A DNA stretch of 64,000 bases from Candidatus Streptomyces philanthi (GTDB lineage: Bacteria; Actinomycetota; Actinomycetes; Streptomycetales; Streptomycetaceae), in assembly GCA_018114805.1 (NCBI GenBank), contig CP073042.1, positions 4,464,001-4,528,000 on the forward strand. Reading direction: 5' to 3'. Below are positions 1-8,256 of this stretch, piece after piece. Within the stretch, counting starts at the first letter, position 1, and every line of letters starts with the position of its first letter. A program made the position numbers and the translations under genes. The notes under the pieces were generated by a model that made no database searches, had not been told where the DNA came from, and saw only the letters and a list, made by a program, of their open reading frames with translations.

Positions 1-178
1 CCACCGCCAGATCGCGGCCCAACTGGGCCCGCTCGGAGGCCACGTGCAGCAAGAGCGCGATCGCCGCGAAGACGGCGGACAGGCCCAGCAGGACCGCGTT
101 GTTCACTCGGCGGCGATCTTGTATCACGCCAGCACAGAGCAGGATGAAGCAGACGAACGACGGTACAAAGGCCACCAT
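1..178 (-). CDS. Membrane protein, N-terminal fragment cut by window edge
   Basis: An open frame starts at ATG 178 and runs off the left edge for about 59 codons. The visible part has two hydrophobic stretches separated by a short basic loop (residues QDRRR), which suggests an integral membrane protein with at least two N-terminal helices. The pattern resembles the membrane region of YdcF/DUF218-type proteins, but the diagnostic domain is outside the window, so this is only a suggestion. It lies beyond the terminator of sdaA, on the same strand, in what would be the next chromosomal gene. Confidence 0.5.
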   Translation of the reverse strand, partial: MVAFVPSFVCFILLCAGVIQDRRRVNNAVLLGLSAVFAAIALLLHVASERAQLGRDLAV

Positions 179-454
179 GTGCCGATCCTACGAGGCGTGG
201 CGCGAACCCCGCCGAGCCGCGTAGGCGCTCCGGCACGGCCGCTTCGTCGGGACCGCCGGCGGCGCGCGCCGGGGTGCGGTCTGTGGAGCGGTCCGTGGTG
301 CCGGCGACTTGGGGACGGCCGCGGCCGTCGCTCTTGGAAGACCTCGCCCCGGAGGGTGCCCCAGGAACTCCTCAGTGGCTTTCGGCCCCTCCCAGCGGCT
401 CCCGAGGGACTCCCCGGGGGCTCCCGAGGGGCTTTCCATCGAGGCGGCAGGGAG

Positions 455-498
455 GGCCCTGACCAGCGCTGAACGGCGCGAACGCGCTGGTCAGGGCC
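455..498. terminator. Original chromosomal terminator downstream of sdaA, now separated from it
   Basis: A perfect 14-bp inverted repeat (455-468 and 485-498) flanks a 16-nt loop. It sits 7 bp beyond the stop codon encoded in the left copy of the sdaA 3' end. It has no long T-run, which is normal for Streptomyces. Insertion of the element has moved it about 39 kb from the real sdaA gene. It now follows the integrase reading frame. Confidence 0.7.
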
Positions 499-505
499 TA
501 TCGCC

Positions 506-567
506 TCAGCACTCGATGACGTTCACCGCGAGCCCGCCCCGCGCCGTCTCCTTGTACTTGACCTTCA
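506..567. repeat. attL core: left copy of the 62-bp sdaA 3'-end repeat
   Basis: Identical to 39762-39823 over 62 bp. Beyond the repeat the two sides diverge, apart from a 14-nt stretch that belongs to the terminator stems on the outer side. The copy is read in frame by the integrase gene, so the repeat supplies the integrase with its last residues and stop codon. Confidence 0.9.
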
Positions 568-638
568 CGTTGTCCGCCTTGATGAGCGCCCTGCTGACCT
601 GCGCGTTTGAGGTCATTTTCTTGATCATTTCATCGGCT

Positions 639-660
639 GGGGACTTCTCAGGGACTTTTG
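639..660. promoter_or_regulatory. Putative left arm-type integrase binding sites
   Basis: Two copies of a GGGACTTYT motif (639-648 and 651-660), 12 bp apart, lie inside the integrase 3' coding region about 75 bp from the attL core. Four copies of the same motif lie at the opposite end (39641-39694). Paired short direct repeats flanking a recombination core are typical arm-type sites. The role is inferred from position. Confidence 0.5.
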
Positions 661-2049
661 GTGGGTGACCTTGCGTAAGCCAGGCGTCCATGGCTAAGAG
701 GCCGCGCTTGCCGGCCCCGGGCATGAAGTGAGCGTAGTGGTCGAGCGTGATCTTCGGAGAGGAGTGGCCGAGCCACTCGGACAGGCTGACGATCGACTCG
801 CCGGCTTCGAGTTGCACGCTGGCGTAGGTGTGGCGCAGTGCGTGGAACATGTCCGAGCGGGACAGCTCGAAGACCGGTCGCTTGCGGACCCGCTCGCCAT
901 GAGTCTGGAGCTTCTCTTCCACGATCCGAATGACTCCCGCTGACACGAGCGCGGGCTTCCAGCTTCGTTCGTTCCAGGTGCGGTAGTAGATGCGGTTGCC
1001 CTGAGAAGTGCTGAGGACGAGTTGAACCGTGATGGGCTTCCGCTGCCGCTCTTGCAACGGAGTGGTTGGGGGCTCGGGATTGCGCCATGGCAGGGTGCAC
1101 TCGACAGGGGGAAGCTCTGCATGTGCGCCTTGGCGCGGAGCGGAGGCCCAGGGCGGGGGGAGAGCTGTACGAGACGGGTCTTGCCTCCCTTCGGTAGACA
1201 GAGGTAGGGCCGTCTCTTTGAGTCCCATCGCAACTGGCGTCGGACGTGCACGACTCCGGCATCGAAGTCGAAGTTCTCCTCGCCCAGCCCGAAAGCTTCT
1301 CCTTGGCGGAGGCCAAGTACCAGGCCGATGTCGACCGCGAAGCGATAGCGTTCTTGTAACTCTGCTCGCACCGCGCCAACGGTCGATCGGCGCCACGCCT
1401 TGGCCTTCTTTCGGGTTCCCTTCGGAGCCTTGACCATTCGGTGCATCTTGACCGGGTTCTTCAACAGCCGCTTGTCGTCGACGGCGGCGTTGAGGATCGT
1501 CGTGAGGTGAATCCAGATCACCTCAGCGGTGGACTCGTCCACCCTCTCAAGGAGGTCGGCCTTGAAGGTGCGAAGCGCGGAGGCGTCGATATCGCGCAGC
1601 ATCGTGGTACCGAGAAGCGGGATGATGTGGTTCCAGATGCGGCTGCGCATCGGAGCGGCCGTTGAAGGCTCGTCGGATCGCCCAGGCCACCAGTGCTCCT
1701 CGATGTACTCAGCCAGGAGGATCTCGCCGTCACGAGGGTCGATGAACTGGCCGCGCTTACTGTCGGTCTGCGTGGTGGCGAGCCACTGCTTCGCCTCTGC
1801 GCTTGTCTCGAACGAGCGGTCCTGAACGCCCGGTATGCCCTTGACGCGGTAGCGCTGACCTTTGCCCCAGAGGGCTGTTCGTTCCCGCTGCCCGGTCTGC
1901 TTATTCGGCCGCTTTTTCAGCCAGCGGTCCTCTATGTATCCCGCCATGGAAGTCGAACCTCACGTTCTGTGCGAGAAAAGGTGTGTTGTGGGCTAGGTGA
2001 CGGTGAGCGAAGCGGCGATAACCAGCATGGCCGGTTCGTCGTTCCGCGG

Positions 2050-2319
2050 TTAGGCGGAGCGATATGTGACACGGCGTGTGACCTTTCGGTTGAGTGGGTT
2101 GAGCTTTTCGTTGGAGCGGGAGTCGGCCTGTTCCTGCAAGGAGACCCACTCGTTGAGTGTCGAGATCCGATACATCACGCGGCGGCCCATGCGGAAGCTA
2201 GGCGGGCCCTGGCGGCGCTGGCGCCAAACGTAGAGGGTGTTCGGCGAAATGCCGAGGTACTCGGCTGCTTTCGGGAGCTTGAGGAAGGCGGCCTCGTGCG
2301 TACGGGGAGTTGCAGGCAC
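2050..2319 (-). CDS. xis: Excisionase, MerR/AlpA-like helix-turn-helix
   Basis: An 89-residue basic DNA-binding protein. Residues 11-65 form a winged-helix excisionase fold (LPKAAEYLGISPNTLYVWRQ, followed by a PPSFRMGRRVMYR wing). Such proteins bind the arms of attL/attR and direct the integrase towards excision. I chose GTG 2319 because AGGAGA lies about 6 nt upstream; the open frame extends further but has low-complexity, non-homologous residues there. It ends about 100 bp before the integrase start on the same strand, the usual xis-int order, so the two are probably cotranscribed. Confidence 0.85.
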   Translation of the reverse strand: MPATPRTHEAAFLKLPKAAEYLGISPNTLYVWRQRRQGPPSFRMGRRVMYRISTLNEWVSLQEQADSRSNEKLNPLNRKVTRRVTYRSA

Positions 2320-2757
2320 CTGCTGTCTCCTGTCTGGTGTGTTTTGACAGGCTGCAGAATGCGAGGAAGGTCGAGGTTTGGGCAGGCTGGAAATGTCTGA
2401 TAGGGCGACGTGGCTCTGGTGTTTGGACGCCTGTGTAGATTGGCATCGGCTTGGCCGGAGTTCCAGTGGTGAGCGTCTGCTGTGGGCGAATGCGCCGGCT
2501 GGCATTCGGTCGTCCGACTGCTTGCGTCTTGATCCACACGATTGCCGAGGGGGGCAAGTGCTACGCCACCAACTACCTGACGACCTTCAACACAGACGAG
2601 CGCCTGGGGCCTTGCCGCCCGGCGCGTACCCTGCGACCTCATGGCTATCGCATGGAGCGAGCCGGGCGGCAAGGCCCCTAGACATACCAACACAGCGCCG
2701 CACGCCGTCGCTTGATCCCTGCGACCTAGCTGCGCGGCGTCAAGGGACTGTGCGGTA
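2320..2757. other. Intergenic region between xis and the next gene
   Basis: I see no convincing gene, tRNA or repeat in these 438 bp. It separates divergent genes and must hold the promoters of both xis-int and the plus-strand nuclease-like gene. No clear -35/-10 pair stood out. Confidence 0.4.
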
Positions 2758-3622
2758 ATGGCTGCCGTGGATCTCAACTCGCTGCGCAAACTCGTTGAAG
2801 GCCAGCTTCTCCGCATGGAGGGCAGCACCTTCCAGGACTGCATGGACCGGCTCGGCCTGGAGCTGTACCCTGGTGACTTCCAACCCGTGCGGGCAGCCGG
2901 ACCGAAGGGTGACACCAAGAACGACGGCTACTATCCTAAGGCCCGCGTATTCTTCGCAGCACACGCAACGCGTGGCGAGCGGATCGACAAGACCAAGTCG
3001 AAGATCCGTGGTGACTTGGAGGGCTGTCTCCAGAAGCACCGGGACGTGAAGGTGTGGCGCTTCCTCACCAACGACACCTTGCCGGGCGAGGTCGACCGGT
3101 TCATCGACAACGAGCTTCGCCCGTTGTACCCCGGCGTCACCATCGAGGTGTGGGGTCTTAAGACGCTCGCCGACGAGATCAGCAAGCTCAAGCGGGCGCA
3201 GGTCGACAAGATCGTCGATATCGTCACGGTGGACGAGCCTGAGCTTGAGGTTGTCATCCTCAACCACATGAAGACGGGGCGAGACCTCTGGCCCGATCCT
3301 CTCGGTCTGCCTTGGGTGGCTGCCACACGAAGAGCCGGACGACTGCACCGACGAAGAGCAGGACCTCATTGACGGAGCGGTTCAAAGCTTCCGAGACTGG
3401 AGCGACATCCCACGAGACATCGAGTTCTCTCGACCGTCGGTACGTGATGCGCAGCGAAGCATCACAGCTATCCTGGAGGAGCTTGCGGAGAAGGGACTCG
3501 CCCTCTACTCCGCAACGAAGGGCGACTACCCGCTGACGGGTGGGTCGTCGCCGTTCTTGGGAACGGTGGCGATCTTCAGGATCGTCCGGGTGGATCGCAC
3601 TGCACCTTCGAGCAGCCGCTGA
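2758..3622 (+). pseudogene. Putative PD-(D/E)XK-like nuclease effector, frameshifted
   Basis: ATG 2758 opens about 185 good codons. The frame shifts near 3310 and continues (from EEPDDCTDEE) to TGA 3620-3622, giving about 287 residues when joined. An N-terminal helical segment (FQDCMDRLGLEL) is followed by GPKGDTKNDGYYPKA and a hydrophobic strand VFFAAHA. The GDxxNDGY-then-strand arrangement recalls Mrr-like or PD-(D/E)XK effector domains of multi-component defence proteins. The C-terminal half is helical and unrecognised. Function is uncertain and there is no obvious partner. It stands alone between xis and the opposing nucleotide operon. Confidence 0.45.
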
Positions 3623-3719
3623 AGGTATCCCACTGGGAAATCCGTAGCCGAAGACACTACAGCCGCAGGGAGGGCTTCCCGCGCGTGAACCGACTCCAGC
3701 GTTGCTGCGTAGGGAGCGC

Positions 3720-4130
3720 CTACGTCTCGCTCGTCCGGACCAGCGCCCCGTACTCGTTTCGCTCGTACGTACGTCGCGTGTTCTTCTCGATCTTGTGGGC
3801 GACCTCGGCGTCCAGGTCCACGCCGTTCATCTCGGCCAGGGCTGTCAGGTAGAGGAAGACGTCGGCCAGCTCCTCTCCGAGGTTGGGTAGTCCCTTGCGC
3901 CAGGCGGTGAAGGCTTCGCCGACCTCGGCGGTCAGGAGACCAAACTCCAAGGCTACGTCGGTGGTATTGAAACCCTTCAGGGACTTGTTTTCCCAGGCGA
4001 GCTTCTGGGCGGCACCGATCTCCAAGGCTCCTCCAGCGGTGGTGCGGCAGGTGCCTTCGCAGACTAGCGGGATCAGTGTGTCGACGTTGGGATTCGGGTC
4101 GTCACTCCGACGTGGGAGTTCGGGGGACAT
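3720..4130 (-). CDS. MazG-like nucleotide pyrophosphohydrolase
   Basis: A 136-residue protein with the all-alpha NTP-pyrophosphatase signature: LLTAEVGEA (ExxE) and GEELADVFLYL (EExxD), then a helix with MNGVDLDAEV and KIEKNTRR. These acidic residues bind Mg in MazG/dUTPase-superfamily enzymes, which hydrolyse (d)NTPs to the monophosphate plus pyrophosphate. The first 50 residues are an unusual extension, so a shorter start is possible. It is the last gene of a minus-strand operon and overlaps the kinase gene upstream by 29 bp. It would act on the nucleotide pool handled by its neighbours, but the substrate cannot be read from the sequence. Confidence 0.72.
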   Translation of the reverse strand: MSPELPRRSDDPNPNVDTLIPLVCEGTCRTTAGGALEIGAAQKLAWENKSLKGFNTTDVALEFGLLTAEVGEAFTAWRKGLPNLGEELADVFLYLTALAEMNGVDLDAEVAHKIEKNTRRTYERNEYGALVRTSET

Positions 4131-4602
4131 CGTGCTCGAGGGTGCGCACGCGAGTGTAGTCAGCGAGAGTGGAGAAGACCTTCCTGTACCCCTCCACCAG
4201 GGAGGAGATATCTTCCAAGCGGTTCGCTTCGCCGTCGCGAGAGAGCAGGCGCTGCTGGATGACGGCCGGTGGCGCGGTCAGGTGAACGAACGTGCCGCTG
4301 CGCTCGACAACGCTTTCGGCGAGGTCGATTGCCTGGCTCCAGTTGATTCGGGAACGGCCCCGGTGCAAGGGGCCGTAGACGAGTTCGCTGATGAAGCACC
4401 GATCGAAGAGAAGCCGGCCGGTCTGGGTGAGGATCTCCCTGTAGCGGCTGACCAGGTCGAGGTGGTCGGGTGTCTTGGGGGAGTGCACCACTGTGAAGCC
4501 GTAGTGCGTCCATAGCCGCGCAGCGAGCGTGCTTTTGCCTACTCCGTCGCAGCCTTCCAGCGCCAAGGTTTGGTACCCGCCGGCGATCTGGTCGAGTTTC
4601 AC
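4102..4602 (-). CDS. P-loop nucleoside-monophosphate kinase, thymidylate-kinase-like
   Basis: A 166-residue protein opening with TLALEGCDGVGKST, the Walker A loop of thymidylate/deoxynucleotide kinases. FDRCFISELVYG matches the DR(Y/F) segment of that family. It probably phosphorylates a (deoxy)nucleoside monophosphate. It is shorter than a standard Tmk (about 200-210 residues) and is not the housekeeping enzyme. The start is GTG 4602, whose codon overlaps the stop of the upstream deoxyribosyltransferase gene (GTGA), implying translational coupling. The 3' end overlaps the MazG-like gene. Confidence 0.75.
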   Translation of the reverse strand: MKLDQIAGGYQTLALEGCDGVGKSTLAARLWTHYGFTVVHSPKTPDHLDLVSRYREILTQTGRLLFDRCFISELVYGPLHRGRSRINWSQAIDLAESVVERSGTFVHLTAPPAVIQQRLLSRDGEANRLEDISSLVEGYRKVFSTLADYTRVRTLEHDVPRTPTSE

Positions 4603-5554
4603 GTGGCCAGCCAGGACTGGAGGGTGCCACCGGTGTCGAGGTGGGCTTCGGCGGCGTACTGGATCATGAGGTTGCGCCAGTTCGGCTCGCGGCCGTGGGG
4701 GTGCGTGAACGTCGGGCGAGGCTGGTAGGTGGCGATGCGTGCGCCGCCGGCGGCAGCGGCGCCGATGAGGAGGGCTGTTCCCGGTGGTGTTTCGGGACCT
4801 GATACGTCGGCGAGCAGATGGGTGGCCGAGCACGCCGCGGACAGGTCAGCCAGGGCTCCCCTTACAGGGTCCGCTGACGTGAAGCGCTGGGAAACCGTCG
4901 TGGTGTGCCCGGCCTCGGCTCAGGTTCGGGCCAGGTGCTCCTGGCTCCAGACCGCGTAGCGTACGGTGACGCCTCTACGTGGACGGTGGTACCGCGAGGC
5001 GAAGGCAAGCAGGGGAGACGTGGAGCGTGAGCCGGGAGGTCGAGCAGAGCGTCGAGGGTGGCGTCGAGAGCTGTGCTCATCTGTGCGGTGTTGCGCGCCC
5101 GGAAGCTTGCGAAGCGGGACGGGGGCGGACCTGACGGCTGGTTGGGTGGTCCGAGCTTGGTGACGCGCACGACGTGTGTGGCCATGGCCTGGAGGAGAGG
5201 GCCGGGGAACGCCAGGCGTGGGCCGGCCTCGTCCAGTGAGTAAGTCTGGAAGTCAGTGGTGAGCACGACGATGGGGACGCCGGCGGCGGCGTATCCGATT
5301 TCCATGCAGACCCCGTCGTCGAGGCTTGGACCGTGGAGGATGGCGACCATGGCATCGAGGCCGCTGAGTCGGGCGCGGTCCAACTCGAACAGGCGGCGGC
5401 CTTTGACCTCGGCGACCAGGTCCTCCTCGTCGGTGTCGCAGAACGGCAGGAAGACGCGATGGGCGCCGATCTTGGCGCTGAGTCGATCGGCCAGGTCGGC
5501 GGCGAGAGCACGGTCGTGGGCGGCGAACAGTCGGTGGGCGACGTAAACGGACAC
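4599..5554 (-). pseudogene. Nucleoside 2-deoxyribosyltransferase-like protein, broken by a 5-bp duplication and a stop
   Basis: ATG 5554 opens a frame with the Rossmann-like NDT fold: VYVAHRLFAAHDR, then LSGLDAMVAILHGPSLDDG and GVCMEIGYAAAGVPIV, where the Asp and Glu are the expected substrate and catalytic acids. A second NDT-like half begins VHVEASPYA and continues, in another frame, WSQEHLART to TLQSWLAT. The break is a perfect tandem duplication of GCGTA (4954-4963). After removing it, an in-frame TGA remains at 4920-4922. The stop overlaps the kinase start. The family exchanges bases between deoxynucleosides. The intact ancestor was probably about 315 residues; this copy looks inactive unless misread. 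Confidence 0.7.
4954..4963. repeat. 5-bp tandem duplication disrupting the deoxyribosyltransferase gene
   Basis: GCGTA occurs twice in a row. Deleting one unit restores the frame between the PYA and VWSQEHL segments, so the duplication is the likely cause of the frameshift. Confidence 0.75.
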
Positions 5555-5579
5555 CGCAGGGGACCTCCAAGTCGGTCAG

Positions 5580-6404
5580 CTAGCTACGTCGGGGCGCAGG
5601 GATGGGCAGGGGTGGGGACGCGACGAACCTGGCTGCGGCGGCTGTCGCCTCCGTCAGAGCCTGGGTGGCTGTCGCCCCGAGCGAGCGACGGGCCAGATAC
5701 GTTCCGGCCAGGGTGTCTCCGGCGCCGGTGACCTCGCGCGGAGGATGCGGCGGCGGAATGGCGAGGGCTGCCTGATGTCCGAAGCAGCGCACCACTGCCG
5801 GCCGGGGGCCGTCGGAGACGATGACCTCCGCAAGCGTGCCGCAGTCGATCACCGCCTCCAGTAATCGGTACTCCGTGGCGTTGACGAACAGGGTGCTCGC
5901 CCTCGGCAGCCAGGGAGCGGCAGCGCGGATCATCTCCTCCGCACTCGGCAGGAAGAAGTCCACACTGAAGTCGGCGGCGTGCTTCGCGAGTCGGCCGAGC
6001 ACTGGCGCCACGTTCAGTGGGCGACGGCAGCAGACGTGGTAGGTGCTGTGCTGTGCGGGTGCAGGCCCACGTGCCGGAGCGCATGCTCGGGTCAGGCCCT
6101 CAGCCACGCCGTAGTCCACGCCTACGGCCATCAGCTCGCCTTGCGGGTCGTATTCCAAGTCGAAGACGGTGGATATGCCGGCTGCCTGGAGTCGGGCCGA
6201 CCAGTCGAGCCTGTCCAGTCCCGGCGCCTTCGGAAGGTGGGCGAGATCGGTGCCGAGAACGCAGACCGGGGCCGCACGGCAACCGGCCTGCGCTGCCGCC
6301 AACGAAACGAACAGAGCCGCGCCGCCGAGCTGGGGGCCACCGCGATGGTCGGGGTAGCGGGTCAGGTCACGGCTGATGTTGCCGATCACGTTGAGCCGTT
6401 CCAC
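5580..6404 (-). CDS. PfkB/ribokinase-family sugar or nucleoside kinase
   Basis: About 274 residues. The C-terminal PfkB signature is clear: EVTGAGDTLAGTYLA, with the catalytic Asp in GAGD and the anion hole around it. The N-terminus has NVIGNISRDL and a Gly-rich LGGAALFVSLAAAQAG typical of the substrate-binding end. This family phosphorylates the 5' position of sugars or nucleosides. Among NDT, nucleotide-kinase and MazG genes, a nucleoside substrate is the natural guess but is not proven. The start is uncertain: GTG 6404 is used here, and a TTG at 6425 is also in frame. It follows the HhH-GPD-like gene closely and precedes the NDT gene by 25 bp. Confidence 0.72.
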   Translation of the reverse strand: MERLNVIGNISRDLTRYPDHRGGPQLGGAALFVSLAAAQAGCRAAPVCVLGTDLAHLPKAPGLDRLDWSARLQAAGISTVFDLEYDPQGELMAVGVDYGVAEGLTRACAPARGPAPAQHSTYHVCCRRPLNVAPVLGRLAKHAADFSVDFFLPSAEEMIRAAAPWLPRASTLFVNATEYRLLEAVIDCGTLAEVIVSDGPRPAVVRCFGHQAALAIPPPHPPREVTGAGDTLAGTYLARRSLGATATQALTEATAAAARFVASPPLPIPAPRRS

Positions 6405-6421
6405 TTTCTCCCCCTGGCAGG

Positions 6422-7244
6422 TCAAGCACGACGGGTGGGGTGTGCGCAGTCAACGACCTGTGAGCAGACCGGTCGCCGGCTACAGAGGCGTGGGGCTGGA
6501 CCGTTGAGGTACAGGCGTTTGAAATAGATCAGGACGAGGTGTGCGAACCAGGTTGGCTGTGCCCCCGTAGGGAGCGTGACCTCGTACGCGTTGTTGGTCA
6601 TCAGTGACCGGAATTCGGCCGAGCGAGCGTGCACGGCCGCCTCTAGGACGTGCCGCATACGTTCGTGAGCCACAGCGCCTGGCGGAAGGGCGAGACCCAG
6701 GGCGGGCCAGTTTGGTGACCATGCCGGAGTCCACCGGGATGATGCCGCAGTGATACCCGCGAGCGGTGAGCAGTGCGCACTGAGCCACCTTGTAGGAGGC
6801 ACCTCGTACCCGCGCCGCGAAGTCGAAGACGAGGGCGTCGCAGTCGGCTGACTCCGCAGTCGGATCGGTCCCCTCCTTCTCCCAGCAACCGAGAAGCTCG
6901 GCGAGCGAGCGTAGATAGTCGATGCGAGCCCTCGGCCTGCCGAGGGCTCGCACCAACGTGGCCAGCTCGGCGTCAGTGGCCGCGACGAGGCTGTCGAAGC
7001 CATAGACGTCCGCTGACGCGATCACCCGGGCGTATGTCTCGATCATTCGGTAGGAGACCCGGGTGGACCAGCCGGCGGCGAGCATCCGCATCCGTGGGTC
7101 GCTGATCGTCGTCGGCCACCACCGGTTCTCGTCGTGGTTGGCCTCTACCTCCGCTCGCACGTCCGGCAGGCTGGCGGCGCGCTCGATCAACCGGTGAACA
7201 CGCCGAACGTCGAGCGGTGTTGCCTTCACACGTTCGATCTTCAC
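6422..7244 (-). pseudogene. HhH-GPD (endonuclease III)-like protein, frameshifted
   Basis: From GTG 7244 the frame runs to about 6715, then shifts by one in GGCCCGCCC and continues to 6422, about 275 residues. The centre looks like the endonuclease III fold: RMLAAGWSTRVSYRMIETYARV, then a helix-hairpin-helix-like RGASYKVAQCAL, then IIPVDSGMVTKLA, which matches the (P)VDTHV region holding the catalytic Asp in HhH-GPD glycosylases. The Lys of bifunctional enzymes is not obvious and there is no Fe-S Cys cluster. Such proteins excise or recognise altered bases; the match is by pattern only. The upstream racemase-like gene reads into it in the same frame with no stop between them. Confidence 0.5.
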
Positions 7245-7960
7245 GCATCTACATCCGATTGGGATCCGGGTGGCCAGAAGTGCCATAGCGAGGTTGGACG
7301 AGAGCACGGGCTTTCCGTACCGGCGCTCCAGCTCCGTGACCACCGAGAGGGTGTGCCATCCGGTACACGACAGGACTATGGCCTCGGCGGAGTCGACCGC
7401 GCCCTGCGGTAGCCGGCCCACCAGGGCGAGAACCCGAGCCGAAGGGATCTCGGGGTAGCCGTCGGTCAGGCCCAGGTTCGTGTGAGCCAGTACCTCCACT
7501 CCGGCCTCGGCGAACGCTGCGGCCTCTGCTTCGCTCACCGGAGCAGGGTAGGGCGGTAGGGCGTGACTAATACCACGCGGCTTGTGCCCGTTGCTGCGAG
7601 GGCCTGCACGAGGGCGTCGAAGGCGGTGCGGACACCGCCCGGTAGCGGTGGTCCGCCAGTGAAGCCCGCGGACGTGCACGCCAGCATCACCGCATCGAGC
7701 GGTATGTGCGATAACGAGTCCAGTGCCTGCGCTGATGCCTCGCGCAGACCGTGCCAGAACGAGGCGTCGATCGCCGTCGTCCTGGAGGCGGGCACAAGCC
7801 GCGCGTGGTGGAAGACGGTGTGGCGCAGTCCGAGGCGGGCGAGTTCGGTCTCCACCGCGACGTTGGCCCAGGGGAGTAGCAGACCCGCACGAACGGTGCG
7901 GTCCGACGCCGCGTCCACGGCGGCCAACGTCGCGAGTGTCCCGTCAAGAGGCGGAGGCAA
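7245..7960 (-). pseudogene. Asp/Glu racemase (maleate isomerase)-like protein, broken by an 8-bp duplication
   Basis: ATG 7960 opens RAGLLLPWANVAVETEL, typical of the maleate cis-trans isomerase / arylmalonate decarboxylase branch. AVMLACTSAGFTGG holds the first catalytic Cys and AIVLSCTGWHTL the second. An exact tandem repeat of GGTAGGGC (7547-7562) shifts the frame after VTPY. Removing one unit joins VTPYPAPVSEAEA cleanly. No stop codon separates this gene from the HhH-GPD-like gene, so either the stop is lost or the two form a fusion. In this operon it could make or modify a base or base precursor, but that is inference. Confidence 0.62.
7547..7562. repeat. 8-bp tandem duplication disrupting the racemase-like gene
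   Basis: GGTAGGGC is present twice in direct succession. Removing one copy restores the reading frame of the racemase-like protein. Confidence 0.78.
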
Positions 7961-8231
7961 CGCGCTCTCCGTAGATCACGCGCGGCGCATGGCCAGTCAC
8001 CACCAGGTCGCCGGTGGTGCCGAGCGGAACCGCGGTGTCGCGCTCGATACTCTGGATGGAGTACGAGCCCAACCGCCGCCACCAGGTACCGCCTTGGCCG
8101 ATGAAGTACGAGTGAAGACCGGGCACGCGCAGTCCGGTCGGGTAGCCCCGCTCCTTCATCGGCTGGTCCCAGGCGAAGTCGATATCCGCTTTCCACGACC
8201 GGAAGTGCTCCGCCGAGGGCAACGGCTCCAA
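7944..8231 (-). CDS. Small protein of unknown function at the head of the nucleotide operon
   Basis: About 95 residues, rich in Trp and Tyr in the middle (FRSWKADIDFAWDQ, GLHSYFIGQGGTWWRR). I do not recognise the family. The 3' end overlaps the racemase-like start by 17 bp, which supports a real coupled gene. No ATG or GTG is available at a sensible place; TTG 8231 or TTG 8222 are the best starts. The gene begins only 25 bp from the divergent regulator, so its 5' end may be truncated. Confidence 0.45.
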   Translation of the reverse strand: MEPLPSAEHFRSWKADIDFAWDQPMKERGYPTGLRVPGLHSYFIGQGGTWWRRLGSYSIQSIERDTAVPLGTTGDLVVTGHAPRVIYGERVASAS

Positions 8232-8256
8232 CTCGCCGAGCGCCGCGCTCGGGGCT

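Larger units (their letters stand above)
506..1947 (-). pseudogene. int: Tyrosine recombinase (integrase), split by one frameshift
   Basis: Phage-type tyrosine integrase, the enzyme expected to excise and integrate the element. The N-terminal part starts at ATG 1947 and carries the SAM-like core-binding region and the first catalytic arginine (GLRQGE, Arg about 214). The frame then shifts in a run of five G at 1107-1111. The C-terminal part continues in another frame with HALRHTYAS (HxxR), WLGHS and the nucleophile region TLDHYAHF. Restoring one base in the G-run joins the halves, so this may be a sequencing error or a real inactivation. The last 20 or so residues are encoded by the att core, in the same frame as SdaA. 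Confidence 0.88.

Noticed and set aside
44..472. Open frames on the plus strand of the left flank
   Set aside because: They run over the terminator hairpin and oppose a better minus-strand membrane protein; Arg/Pro-rich translation typical of GC-rich shadow frames.
506..567. Integration into a tRNA gene, as in most actinomycete elements
   Set aside because: The repeat is protein coding (SdaA C-terminus) and no tRNA fold is present at either end.
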